Assembly: GCA_030144725.1 (NCBI GenBank)
Contig: JASKMD010000017.1
Location: 11,500,409 to 11,564,408 of the forward strand
Source: Haematococcus lacustris
Lineage: Eukaryota; Chlorophyta; Chlorophyceae; Chlamydomonadales; Haematococcaceae
Length of the DNA stretch: 64,000 nt
Direction of reading: 5' to 3'
Positions 9,001-17,625 of the stretch are shown here, piece by piece. A program made the translations under genes and the position numbers. Every line of letters starts with the position of its first letter. Positions within the stretch are counted from its first letter, which is position 1. Under the pieces are notes generated by a model. The model did no database searches, was not told the origin of the DNA, and saw nothing but the letters and a program-made list of their open reading frames with translations.

Positions 9001-10819
9001 GGGTGGGGGTGGCAGCAGCCTGGTCAGGGTCAAGGCTCAGGGTGGCAGGGCTGAGCGGCTGCTGCTGCTGCCCCTGGGAGCCGCCCACCGCCCTGGCCAC
9101 CTCAGGCCTGGCCGTGCCACCCCCCGCTGTGGTGCGCTGGGTGGGGGTGGCAGCAGCCTGGTCAGGGTCAGGGCTCAGGGTGGCAGGGCTGAGCGGCTGC
9201 TGCTGCTGCCCCTGGGAGCCGCCCACCGCCCTGGCCACCTCAGGCCTGGCCGTGCCACCCCCCGCTGTGGTGCGCTGGGTGGGGGTGGCAGCAGCCTGGT
9301 CAGGGTCAGGGCTCAGGGTGGCAGGGCTGAGCGGCTGCTGCTGTTGCCCCTGGGAGCCGCCCACCGCCCTGGCCACCTCAGGCCTGGCCGTGCCACCCCC
9401 CGCTGCGGTGCGCTGGGTAGGGGTGGCAGCAGCCTGGTCAGGGTCAGGGCTCAGGGTGGCAGGGCTGAGCGGCTGCTGCTGCTGCCCCTGGGGGCTGCCC
9501 CCCACCCTGGCCACCTCAGGCCTGGCCGTGCCACCCCCCGCTGTGGTGCGCTGGGTGGGGGTGGCAGCAGCTTGGTCAGGGTCAGGGCTCAGGGTGGCAG
9601 GGGTGGGCTTGTGTTGGGGGGGGAGGAGGCGGGGCTGCTCAGCCGGGGAGGGAGGGGTATGGTCTAGCCCTGTTTGAGGTGGGGGTGGGGGAGGAGGGGT
9701 AGTAGGCTGACCAGAAGGTGCAGAGGAGGGAGGGTGGGTGGCAGGATGGTTGTGGGACTGGTCAGGGGGATGATCAGGGCGCCGTGGCGGGTGCCCAGAA
9801 TGGGGGGGTGGAGGGGGTGGAGGGGGAGGGGGTGGAGGGGGCGGTGGGGTGGGAGGCTGGCCTGCAGGCCCCCGAGGGGGCCTGCGAAGCTGCTCAGGGT
9901 CAGAGGGGGGGTCCTCTAGGGGCCGGGAGTCCCCACCCAGCTGGAAGACCTGCACCTTGCCCCAACCCCCCGTGGGTGTGGCGAACCTGCTAGGAAGGCG
10001 GGTCAGCTTGTCGTCCCCGACAGGGGTGGTCACTATGGCCTCCACAACGCACCCATTCCCCACCTCTGACCCTTTGAAACAGCTGGTGCGAGAGTGAGCT
10101 CCCAGGCGCTCACTAAGAACTGCTGCCGAGGACAGCTGCAGGGTCTCAGGCAGGCCAGGGGGAGGGGCAGGGCTGACCTCATACCCCACTGCCCTGAGCA
10201 GGGCTGCCACCAAGCCCACCTTGCTTGCTAGGGGACTGTTGTGATGGATGACCACTTTGACTGCCCCAGGGGGGGGGCCTGGATCCAGAGGCTCCACAGG
10301 CACCCACAGGGTCTCGCCTAGGAACTGCACCTGAAGCGAGGGTTGGGCAATCAGCTGGGCGTCTAGGCTCCTGCCTGCTGGACTGGTGTGGTCATGCACC
10401 AACACCAAACCGTGGTGGGGGTGGCCTGCAGAGTGAAGGCAAGACAGGGAGGCCACTGCCCTGCCCTCACGCTGCTTACGGGCTAGAAGGGCAGTGCTGC
10501 AGGCCTCAACAAAGGCTGCAACGTCGGCCTGGGGGGGAGGAAGAAGGGGGTGCTGCTGCTGGTACAGCTGCAAGCGTTCCCTGCAAAGGCGGCCCAAAGG
10601 GACAAACCAAGCCCCAGCACTGAAGTGCTGAAGGGGTTGGGGCTGGATATGGGAGTCCCTGGTCAGGGGCTGGGCCGAGGAGAAAATGTAACGCTGCAAC
10701 ACCTGCGCCAGCAGCTGAGAGGAAGCAACTGGCTCCATAGGGTTCTCCGTGGCAGCCTGGGGGGCCAAAGGCGCAGGCAGGGGCACGACGTCAGCAAAGC
10801 ACCAGCCAGGGGGTAGCAC
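6074..10819 (-). CDS. LINE ORF1: 1581-aa proline-rich repeat protein
   Basis: A single 1581-codon frame upstream of ORF2. By position it is the ORF1 (RNA-binding, RNP-forming) protein, though I recognise no RRM or zinc knuckle. The N-terminal 330 residues are of mixed composition (VLQRYIFSSAQPLTRDSH, TPTGGWGKVQVFQLGGD). Then follow a polyproline stretch (from about residue 335), about ten copies of a 46-residue repeat (SPDPDQAAATPTQR core), a Gly-Ala/Gly-Val tract from the CCCCAG array, and an Arg/Ser/Pro-rich end. Translation is inferred to start at the ATG at 10819, preceded by the repeat-bearing 5' UTR. The stop is two bases from the ORF2 ATG. The unbroken frame over 4.7 kb, despite many repeats, suggests recent activity. 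Function is not shown by sequence. Confidence 0.75.
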   Translation of the reverse strand: MLPPGWCFADVVPLPAPLAPQAATENPMEPVASSQLLAQVLQRYIFSSAQPLTRDSHIQPQPLQHFSAGAWFVPLGRLCRERLQLYQQQHPLLPPPQADVAAFVEACSTALLARKQREGRAVASLSCLHSAGHPHHGLVLVHDHTSPAGRSLDAQLIAQPSLQVQFLGETLWVPVEPLDPGPPPGAVKVVIHHNSPLASKVGLVAALLRAVGYEVSPAPPPGLPETLQLSSAAVLSERLGAHSRTSCFKGSEVGNGCVVEAIVTTPVGDDKLTRLPSRFATPTGGWGKVQVFQLGGDSRPLEDPPSDPEQLRRPPRGPAGQPPTPPPPPPPPPPPPPPPHSGHPPRRPDHPPDQSHNHPATHPPSSAPSGQPTTPPPPPPPQTGLDHTPPSPAEQPRLLPPQHKPTPATLSPDPDQAAATPTQRTTAGGGTARPEVARVGGSPQGQQQQPLSPATLSPDPDQAAATPTQRTAAGGGTARPEVARAVGGSQGQQQQPLSPATLSPDPDQAAATPTQRTTAGGGTARPEVARAVGGSQGQQQQPLSPATLSPDPDQAAATPTQRTTAGGGTARPEVARAVGGSQGQQQQPLSPATLSLDPDQAAATPTQRTTAGGGTARPEVARAVGGSQGQQQQPLSPATLSPDPDQAAATPTQRTTAGGGTARPEVARAVGGSQGQQQQPLSPATLSPDPDQAAATPTQRTTAGGGTARPEVARAVGGSQGQQQQPLSPATLSPDPDQAAATPTQRTTAGGGTARPEVARAVGSSQGQQQQPLSPATLSPDPDQAAATPYQRTTAGGGSARPEVARVGGGSQGQQQQPLSPATLSPDPDQAAATPTQRTTAGGGSARPEAARVEQVSRAQLKQQPHPAAPPKLPTAARGGTAWVEGARELLVESLASRSPNPGFEAGMEAGVGARAGEVAGSEVGGEDGAGSGSGVKSGATGRGLKGLGIRPSAPSRGKHPRFVCSWGPAVTERPGGQWLGPSWAAQVPSRGDSEQRGSGTGVGVGVTARSAPRAREGTEVWARAGAGVGGVVGAGARAGAGTEAGPGVGAGAGAGAGDVVKAGAGATVGAKVEAGAGARHGTGVAVAAGAGATAAVGAGAGAGVGAGAGAGAGAGAGAGAGAGAGAGAGAGARAGAAAGAGAGAGGGAGAGAAAPAAAGSGATPMALDCPRLSHPLIPTIFPTSTTFQPKAPGAFVARTHLPPFVPDPMCHPPPTSLPFVQPSGPPHLPLANPLSFSPLSLHPEGPIAMSSPPSPPLSASPRLPCNLGLLEKALTKGAVLASRGKVAAKKLRAATARGLVAAGQWVGGAPSGSPPSLMDAELADPAPLSVGSTLPLPTQEVSPSSGVDSRLVFARGRAVELHGSQPPRRSVSVTRASPRPSPDDRRAVREGRQREAQRWPRGGSTQPAAQLAQGGPRRRRFGILSSSSSSDEREAQFWQRQADRQRAPHLGRGTPHTIRYGLLSPTTSLASSQGASASPVVESPRPQEERPRVPKRQQPERVSVQDEEGLLFGPLPPRPPLAIYSREPRVRLRRPGAKLACIEATSVPPPIPHPLSGQPSPPSPTSLLHTRVARAGASQA
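7340..7760 (-). repeat. (CCCCAG)n array inside ORF1
   Basis: Tandem CCCCAG units, pure in the middle (about 7420-7510) and decaying to variants on both sides. On the coding strand they give Gly-Ala and Gly-Val dipeptides. The array resembles the CCCCTG array in ORF2 and also preserves the reading frame. Confidence 0.85.
8240..9605 (-). repeat. 138-bp tandem repeat in LINE ORF1, about 10 copies
   Basis: The landmark GTGGTGCGCTGG recurs every 138 bases (8301, 8439, 8577, 8715 and so on to about 9543). Each unit encodes 46 residues on the minus strand, with the core PLSPATLSPDPDQAAATPTQ followed by a GQQQQ end. Units differ at only a few positions, so the array was recently expanded or homogenised. 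Long open frames on the + strand here are only a side effect of the repeat. Confidence 0.95.
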
Positions 10820-11020
10820 ACTGGGTGATAACTTAGCTCAGCGGTCCCCCAATGACCCGGGGGCTGGGCTGGAAATATAAGGGTGCCGGCTTGCACAGAG
10901 TGCAGCACACAAGGCGGGGTTTTCTTCAGGTGGTCTTCTCCTTGTCGATGGAGACTCCACTCCTGCTGCTGCTGCTGCTGTTGCTGCGACTGTGCTTTTG
11001 CCCTGCGCTGTAGTGCTAGG

Positions 11021-11280
11021 CTGAACGCGAAGCTGTGCTGCTGGGATGCTGAGGAGCGATGCTGTGCTGCTACGCCCAAACTGCGATGCTGAACGCGAGG
11101 CTGTGCTGCTGGGCTGCTGAGGAGCGATGCTGTGCTGCTACGCCCAAACTGCAATGCTGAACGCGAGGCTGTGCTGCTGGGCTGCTGAGGAGCGATGCTG
11201 TGCTGCTACGCCCAAACTGCGATGCTGAACGCGAAGCTGTGCTGCTGGGATGCTGAGGAGCGATGCTGTGCTGCTACGGA
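11021..11280 (-). repeat. 68-bp tandem repeats in the LINE 5' UTR
   Basis: Units start at 11021, 11089, 11157 and 11225. Each begins CTGAACGCGA on the + strand; the last is partial. They lie upstream of ORF1, where monomer arrays of some animal L1 families act as promoters. That role here is inference by position. The units are rich in GCTGCTG. Confidence 0.8.
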
Positions 11281-11370
11281 AGTCTGTTGTTGTTGTCTTC
11301 AGTGCAAAACGCGAGTTTTAGCGCGCGTGACTTGCCGCGATAGCCTCAGCTACCCTTCACTAGCGCGTGG

Positions 11371-11439
11371 TGTGAGCGGCAGGCCTGGCACGGATTGGCA
11401 TGTGATCCGGATGTGAGCGGCAGGCCTGGCACGGATTGG
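11371..11439. repeat. 28-bp direct repeat at the LINE 5' edge
   Basis: A 28-base sequence (starting TGTGAGCGGCAGGCC) occurs at 11371-11398 and again at 11412-11439, 41 bases apart. The second copy ends exactly where block A begins. It may be a further 5' monomer of the LINE or a rearrangement scar. Confidence 0.7.
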
Positions 11440-13124
11440 AACACACCTCAGCTGCTCACTATCAATTGTTATAGTGGTGAGTAGCGGCACCAATGAGGGA
11501 ACTCCGCCTGGCATCCAGCCGGAAGTACAATCACAGCACAGCCCGCCAGGCTAGCTCCACGAGCCTTTTGTTGGTGCAGGCGGTGTTGAAGGGCCATCGT
11601 GGGGCTAGTAATGACTCGACATTGCAGCGAGGTGCGAATGGGTAGAGGTTTCTCTAGCCAGCCACACAGAAAAAGGGACCCCCTTGCACAAATCGGCATG
11701 TTGTGAGCTGACCACTCTGAGTTATTAGAATTTTGAGTCATTACTCTGTTCGTAACTCTACGACACAGCTGCTGGAATAGAAAGCACGGCAATTCATCAA
11801 CCAGGCCCGCCTCTTCACCCTTTGGCGTGACCCGACTCTGCCTTGCAGAATTGACTAGCCTACTCCGACCGCCTGGACCCTGCCCCCTCGCACCCCCTTG
11901 CAGCCCCACCACCTCCCAGCCCCCGCAGAAGCCTCCCACCCCCTCCCACCCCCTCACTGCCCCCTCACTGCCCCGCCAACCCTTCCCACCCCCTCCCACC
12001 CCTTCCCACCCCTTCTCAGCCCCTCCCACCCCCACCACCCCCTCCCACCCCTGCCCACCCCTTCCCACCCCCTCCCAGCCCCTCTCAATGTCGCTCCCTG
12101 GCCCTGGCAAGTCATTGCAAGACGCAAACCCATGACTCCCAGCCGGCAGCGTGCTCATCTTGCAGCACTTGTGAAGTCACCAAGGGCTGCTCATCTGCAC
12201 AGTCCTAATGGCCTAAAAGCTACGGCAAGGAGGGCTAACGACATTGCCCCCCTCGTGCTGCACCCCCCTGGCAGCAGCAGGCAGCTGGTGCTGGTGCTGC
12301 CCCTGGGCTGCCCACCCCTCCAGCTGAGCAGCAGGGGGTCAGGGCGGAGCTGGACACAAGCTGGACACGCAAGCGGAGGGCGGGCGGGAGGGATCGTACC
12401 CAACATGTCGAGCAAGGTAACGTAGCAATGGCCTACGCACCTTGAGTGGCCTTACCGAGTGGCCAGGTAGTAGGTACTACTCACGAAGCGGTCAAGCAAT
12501 GCAGCAGCCTTGTATACTTCCGAGCATGGGTGGAGGGGCGTCGTTACATCGGTTTGGCGTGCCATGTGCATTGTTTTGACTGCGGCGACTGTCCCTGACT
12601 GTTTGCAGAGGCTACTGGGCCACGTCGGTCGCGGCGGTCGGTCGCGGCAAGGCCCGCATGAGCAAAACTGGCATGAATTTGAATGCCAAGATTTGAGCCG
12701 CCAAAGCACTCGGCACAGTGCACAATATTTAATGTTACAAGCTGCACCGCATAGCTGACAGAGTCTTCTATCCAGGGATGTGCGAAACATAAATAGAAAC
12801 CATGTGGCTGAGACGCGGCGACGTTTTGATTACCAGGGGTCGCTTTCCTATCATTTCCTGTCATTTTTTGCTAGTTGGGGTCGCCTGAGTGTAAGCCGGT
12901 GATACCTTAGTGTGCGCCGACCCAAATGGTGTATTCGGCGGTAGCCAGTATATTTATATGTTCCAAACACCCCGTCTAGGCGCCCTGCACGCCCGGCAGA
13001 CATCGCGTTGGGTGTCAGCCGGACATTCCATTTGTGCACAACCAGCTCACTACGCTAGGTAGATGGGGCCTCAGCGATGTGGCTCACCGTGACCCGGAGA
13101 CCCGTCTCGCCGCTGTGATTTGTT

Positions 13125-13293
13125 CGCGGGCACATGTGGCAGTACGCGAGCAAAGACTCCAATGGCTTGCGCTGATGGTCAGATGACGCGCATAGATTTG
13201 CAGCTACCAATGTGACAAACGCTATCGGAAAAAAATGCAGTATTGAGAGAGTACTTGCATGCATATTACCAACCCCATGTTGGGAGCGCCTGA
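13125..13293 (-). mobile_element. hAT-like element end, block A
   Basis: Read on the minus strand from 13293, this begins with one mismatch to the 15-bp terminal repeat of the element at 61259 (TCAGGCGCTCCCAAC here). It then shares ATGGGGTTGG and patches of similarity for about 165 bases with 61259-61430 and 17460-17625. No opposite end was found, so this is probably a solo end or decayed copy. The identical block-B copy is at 19312-19480. Confidence 0.6.
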
Positions 13294-13429
13294 GTTACAG
13301 AGGCGGGCATAAGATTGGCAGCGGCATGCGCATGCTGGTTCTTTGCAGTGAAATGATATGTTTCAGCTACGCTTGGTGACGGGTGCACATCCCGCACAAC
13401 CAGTATTGATGAGATGGACGTGTGGCTTG

Positions 13430-13563
13430 TAGGGACCGTCCCGACCCATCTAACGTTAGACTAGATTAGACGATTCTAACGTTAGATTGGCTTGCTAGAT
13501 CTAGTCTAACCATCTAATCTAACGTTAGATCTACGTAGATCTACGTAGATGGGACGATCCCTA
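13430..13563. mobile_element. 134-bp hAT-type MITE with 8-bp target duplication (block A)
   Basis: Terminal inverted repeats TAGGGACCGTCCC (13430-13442) and GGGACGATCCCTA (13551-13563) match at 12 of 13 positions. The element is flanked by a perfect 8-bp duplication GTGGCTTG at 13422-13429 and 13564-13571. The inside is a palindromic run of CTAACGTTAG and CTACGTAG motifs and could fold into a long hairpin. The 8-bp duplication and TAGGG ends fit the hAT superfamily. It lies about 160 bases upstream of the gene's ATG, so it may affect transcription. Confidence 0.9.
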
Positions 13564-13721
13564 GTGGCTTGAGACTGTGCGACCGGCCATGCAAGCAGCA
13601 TGGACAATGTCTCCGGACATGCGCAGCTTACATACGAGTCTGGCGCGCCCCGCGCAATAGATGCATATGTAGCATTGTGATATGTAGTACCGGTACTACT
13701 AGGATAGCACCGTGTATTGCC

Positions 13722-16094
13722 ATGGAGCTGCCGCGGACCGCGGAAGCTAAAATTACAAAGTGGCTTGAGCTGCTTGCGCGTGGGAGCAGTATCGAGCAGC
13801 GGATACAAAGTTGTAGCGAACTAGGAAATTTGGCGCAGTTTCTTCCCTCGGCACTGATCGCGGCGAAGGTGACAATTACGTCTTCCATTCCACTGGCTGC
13901 CTGTTGCCACAGAGTACAAGCTACTTTGTAGGTGGCCGCGGACTTGCGTGTATGGCCGGCTTTGGTAGATTCTCTGTTAAAGCATGAGGAGGTCGAGGTC
14001 AAACGGGCCGCAGTGACAGCGCTCTCGCAGCTTACCACCCCAAGTCCTGCTGCTCAAGCCCTGCGAGCTTGGCCGCACATTCGGCAAGCTGTGCTCGAAC
14101 TACTGTGGCATGTGAGTCCTGGATGCCCCCCATCCTTCCCATACTCCCAAGACTGCTCCAAGCCTGGCTTAACGCCTGTTTGCCACGTGTCGACCCTGCC
14201 GGCTGGCTGCAGGATGCTGTGACTCACCAGCTGTCTGGCCTGCTGTCTGGCCACAGTGCCTCTACCTGCCTGGCACCTGTCTGTCGCCTGCTTCTGGGCA
14301 TGGTAAAGCACATGCCTCCCACAGCCGACGATGTGATTGCCAGGAGCAGAGTGCTGGACCTGCTAATCCAGGCAGTCGCAGGGCCAGAGGTGACCAACAT
14401 TGCCTCAACCCACCCACCTTACCCCACCCACCTTACCCGCCCCACCCCACCCCACCCCACCCCACCCCACCCCACCCCACCCCACCCCACCCCACCCCAC
14501 CCCACCCCACCCCACCCCACCCCACCCCACCCCACCCCACCCCACCCCACCCCACCCCACCCCACCCCACCCCACCCCACCCCACCCCACCCCACCCCAC
14601 CCCACCCCACCCCACCCCACCCCACCCCACCCCACCCCACCCCACCCCACCCCACCCCACCCCACCCCACCCCACCCCACCCCACCCCACCCCACCCCAC
14701 CCCACCCCACCCCACCCCACCCCACCCCACCCCACCCCACCCCTCTGACCTCATACCACCCCACCCCATCCCGCTGATACCTACTCTGCCGACCCAGGGC
14801 ACAACACAAACAGCTGACTTGAAGGACTCATGTAAAGCATGCCTGCCTGCATGCCTATATGGCTCCCTCCCTGCCTGTCCCTGGCACAGTAGCCAGCTTA
14901 GGTTGCACCTGCCTGCTTATTTGCTTAGGTTGCACCTGCTTGCCTGATTGCCTGCCTCTCGTGCTCCCTCTCAAGCACAGGAGCGTGATGGGGCTGTGGC
15001 AGCTTTAGCAGTGCTGCACATGGCGGCCATGAGCCCCAGCCTGTGTGTGGCCGTCATGCACAAGTACGTGACGATAAATGTGGACGTGCCTGAACAAGGT
15101 GTGCACCGCTGGCCCGTGCCACCCCGTGATGCTGCGCCCCTCCCCAATCTCATGCCTAGAGCTAGCCGGCCGACACTCCGCTGACCACAGGCGAGATGTC
15201 AACTCGCACCTCGTTCTTTGCCGCACTGCGACAGCGCTTCCAGCTTAGCACGCGGCCAAGCGCCGCGCCGCACTTCCTTCAACCGGGCGCCTGCATCGCT
15301 TTCATCCTGGACGCCACCGCTCTGGAGCCGTGGAAGCTGCCAGGATCCACTTTGGCGCAAGTGAGGGTCATTGTTCCTGTGCACCGGACCGCTTGTTCAT
15401 GAGCACCTCGCTGCGTCCCAGGGTAGAGGTCAGATGTAAGATTAGACCTACCGTACTATCCCATAGCATTCCTGGTCCTGAATCTATCATTGGGAATATA
15501 TAACTATCTTTAACAACATACTTAGAATATGCTCATAGCACGGACGTTTCGTGATTCTCCCGCAATAAAGGGACAATTTATATGATTCTACAATCAGATG
15601 GGAAACGGCATGGACAGTAGATGCGCAGTCGCAGACTGGGTTGTGGTTTGCGAATTCTGGATTGCAGACAGCTAGCGACAGTTGAAGCGGCATGACAAGC
15701 AGCCTCAGCCTCGGGTCCTCACCATCGCATAAGGTCGTCCTAACATTTGCTGATCATGTGCCCTCAACACCTGCCATGACATTAGCTGCTTGTACAACAA
15801 TTGTTGACTGTATTTTTTATTAACTCCAATAGATCCACTCCGGGAGTCTTTCCCTTGCTTCCCACCTTCTCTTGCTTTCCAGCCTGCTTGCTTGCTGCAG
15901 TGCCTCCCCACTGGCTCCTGACACGGTCCCCCTTGCCCCCTTGCACCATGGTGTGCTCCCTGCTGCCGCAGACGTCTTATCAAAAGCTGATGCTGGTGCA
16001 GCTGCTGGAGACCAATATGGTGGCTTGCTTGATATCCTACGTGGCTGTTGAGACAGACAACCTGCGGCATGCCCTGGCTGCTGTGTCCACTCAG
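13722..16094 (+). pseudogene. Truncated copy of the helical-repeat gene (exons 1-6, block A)
   Basis: Exons at about 13722-13868, 13932-14111, 14213-14389, 14981-15098, 15191-15360 and 15972-16094 are identical to the first six exons of the full gene at 19909. They encode about 305 residues (MELPRTAEAKITKWLELL to ALAAVSTQ). The copy ends in intron 6 at 16255, where unrelated transposon sequence starts, so the remaining 11 exons are missing. No substitution separates it from the intact gene in what I compared. Either the duplication is extremely recent, or the assembly has placed two versions of one locus in tandem. Confidence 0.85.
14439..14743 (+). repeat. (CCCCA)n array in intron 3, block A
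   Basis: About 60 perfect CCCCA units within intron 3 of the truncated gene copy. The complementary strand has GGGGT runs able to form G-quadruplexes. It is the only visible difference between blocks A and B. Confidence 0.95.
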
Positions 16095-16255
16095 GTCAGC
16101 AGCTCAGCAGGCAGCAGCATGGATGGTGGCAGGACCCCCGGTGGACAGTGGCAGGTCGAACGACGTCAGGCAGCCAACAGCAGGGGTACGATGGAAGGCA
16201 GCGGGTGTTGGATGGAGTAGTCAGGTCAGCCATGTTCACGGATGGACAGCCGCAG

Positions 16256-16450
16256 AGTAGTGCCCGCGGGCACTGACGCTCGGGTGCCCGCAGGCACCGT
16301 GGGAGTGGTGCCCGCGAGCACCGGCGGCACGATTACTGCGTCCAGCAGGCCGGCGAGGGCGAGTGCGTTCTTGCACTCCCAACTCCACTTCGAATAGTTG
16401 TGCCCCATCAGAGGCTCCACGTCCGCCGCAGCGGCGCGTACTGAAATCAT
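16256..16450 (-). pseudogene. Copia-type gag N-terminal fragment
   Basis: Read on the minus strand from the ATG at 16450, it gives MISVRAAAADVEPLMGHNYSKWSWECKNALALAGLLDAVI. The pattern G-x-NY-x-x-W followed by LL-x-A is typical of the start of Ty1/Copia gag. A tandem VPAGT pentapeptide repeat follows; on the DNA it appears as three near-palindromes of the GTGCCCGCGGGCAC type at 16260-16325. The frame then runs into block-A DNA, so the element is cut there. No protease, integrase or RT follows. Confidence 0.6.
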
Positions 16451-16506
16451 CTTGTGACCCTTCCTCGGTTAGAAGCCACTTGCACTGGCAATGGGTGGGC
16501 CCATAA

Positions 16507-16640
16507 CCTGCGCGAGGGCACGACCGTGCCTTGTTACAAGTGTAAAGAGAAGAACAATTATATGCACGCGATGAGCGGCTGTAACTATGTGCATAGCAGT
16601 GCAGAATAACACCATACCTGCGCGAGGGCACGACCGTGCC
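16507..16640. repeat. 24-bp direct repeat, possibly in a Copia 5' leader or LTR
   Basis: A 24-base sequence starting CCTGCGCGAGGGCACG occurs at 16507-16530 and 16617-16640. It lies upstream (minus strand) of the gag fragment, where an LTR or leader would be. I could not define LTR ends. Confidence 0.5.
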
Positions 16641-16773
16641 GTCGTGCCTCACGCAGGAGTCTGCTTAAGTCCTACCGGTCACACAAACACACACTACCCG
16701 GTGACGAAGAGTCGCCTCAATGGCTTGACTGCATTCTCTAACAGGGTGGGTAGTTGGCAGGATTTCAGCCGGG

Positions 16774-17079
16774 GTGGCTGGCTGCACAAAGTCAGATTTT
16801 GGAGTGTTTGGTCAGGCTGGGGCAGCAGCCGGGGTGGCTGGCCAAGCTGGGGCAGCAGCTCGGGAGGCTGACCGCACAAAGTCAGCTACTGGGGTGCTTG
16901 CCTTGGCCAAGGCTGCGGCATGGGGTGACTGCTTGGGCAACTTTGAGTGTTTAGAGGTGGATGAAGACACTGGGAGCAGCCACAAGAGCACCATGACTTC
17001 ATGGGGGAGGGTCAGTGCCCTAACTGGTTCAAACGGTGAATTGTTGCATCGTGACAGTGCCCTTGCACGGTGGCTTTGA
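16774..17079 (+). other. Open frame of unknown origin
   Basis: A 101-codon frame with internal duplication: TKSDFGVFGQAGAAAG and later TKSATGVLALAKAAA, with QAGAAA repeated. It ends in ordinary-looking sequence (FECLEVDEDTGSSHKS). I recognise no family and see no clear gene structure. It lies in the unique segment between blocks A and B and may be a gene or element fragment. The stretch 17080-17459 shows nothing I can name. Confidence 0.25.
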
Positions 17080-17459
17080 CTTGGTGACCTGAGCAAGAAC
17101 TGTGTGAACCATGGAGGATTGACATGGTATGCAAGGGATGGCTGTCCAAAATATTTACAAGCACACCCACATCCTCGGAACTGTGTTTTGCTGCAAACTT
17201 TGCATCGGGGAAAAGTAAACAATGTTTTTTTTGGGGTCGGGAAAGAGTATTTTATTTTAATCTTCGGGGCCTCGCGAATCGAAATAGATAGTACGGTAAC
17301 TTCAAAGCTGTCAAACAGATAGAGGCCTGGGCTGTTTGATGTGCGGTTTGTTTCAATAGATGCGCCAATGGGTCAAGAACAAATAAAATATAGCCATTTT
17401 CTTGTGGGTGCAGCGGGTGCAACACACTGGAGGACACAGTGGAGGAGGGGGTGTGTAAG

Positions 17460-17625
17460 TCAGGATGTCCCAACATGGGGTTGGTAATCTTCATGCAAGT
17501 AGTCGCTACAGAGTGCACCGATTGCGATAGCGTTTGTTGCATCGGCACCTGCAAATTACTCCGCATCTACTGGCAAGCGGCGCGTTAATCCTTGCATCAG
17601 AGTCCATGCCGGCGCAAGCGAGCGC
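17460..17625 (+). mobile_element. hAT-like element left end, truncated by block B
   Basis: It begins TCAGGATGTCCCAAC, similar to the 15-bp inverted repeat of the element at 61259, and continues ATGGGGTTGGTAATCTTCATGCAA, nearly as at 61274-61297. Patchy similarity continues to the GCGCGTTAAT and CATCAGAGTC region. It is cut off exactly where block B starts at 17626. Confidence 0.65.

Larger units (their letters stand above)
105..11438 (-). mobile_element. Full-length-looking 11.3-kb LINE retrotransposon
   Basis: Read on the minus strand, the element has a 5' UTR with tandem repeats (about 11438-10820), ORF1 (10819-6074), ORF2 (6071 down to 554, one frameshift), a 3' UTR (553-129) and a poly(A) tail (128-105). 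ORF2 carries an APE-type endonuclease, a reverse transcriptase and a zinc-finger end, as in L1-like non-LTR elements. The tail joins exon-2 sequence of the helical-repeat gene. The 5' end abuts the start of duplicated block A at 11439. No target-site duplication is visible because the two flanks are unrelated. At over 11 kb it is long for a LINE, mainly because of internal repeats. Confidence 0.9.
11439..16255 (+). repeat. Duplicated block A (4817 bp)
   Basis: This stretch matches 17626-22367 at every position I compared. The exception is the (CCCCA)n array, which is 75 bases longer here. The block holds about 2.3 kb of upstream DNA, a MITE and exons 1-6 of the helical-repeat gene. It starts against the LINE 5' end and stops abruptly inside intron 6, where a Copia-type fragment follows. 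Apart from the MITE, a C-rich tract (about 11880-12090) and a hAT-like end near 13293, I see no gene in 11439-13720. Confidence 0.9.

Noticed and set aside
8369..9667. Long + strand frames (over 400 codons) rich in LLLPLGAAHRPGHLRPGRA repeats
   Set aside because: They are the antisense of the 138-bp repeats in LINE ORF1. A repeat length divisible by three keeps every frame open.
11469..12158. 229-codon minus-strand frame with WEGVGRGG repeats (also at 17656-18345)
   Set aside because: Mostly a C-rich low-complexity tract. No homology or splice structure, and both copies are identical by duplication.
12868..12886. Possible partner end for the hAT-like end at 13293
   Set aside because: GTTGGGGTCGCCTGA resembles the terminal repeat but has the same orientation as the 13293 end, so the two cannot bound one element.
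13450..13563. CRISPR-like array or operator from repeated CTAACGTTAG motifs
   Set aside because: No regular repeat-spacer pattern. Inverted ends and a target duplication show it is a MITE.
14405..14947. HPTPP- and GVGWG-repeat proteins
   Set aside because: Translations of the intronic CCCCA array, interrupted by the splice sites of a well-supported gene. The same applies at 20592-21059 and to the THPP/VGGW frames at 48604-49597.
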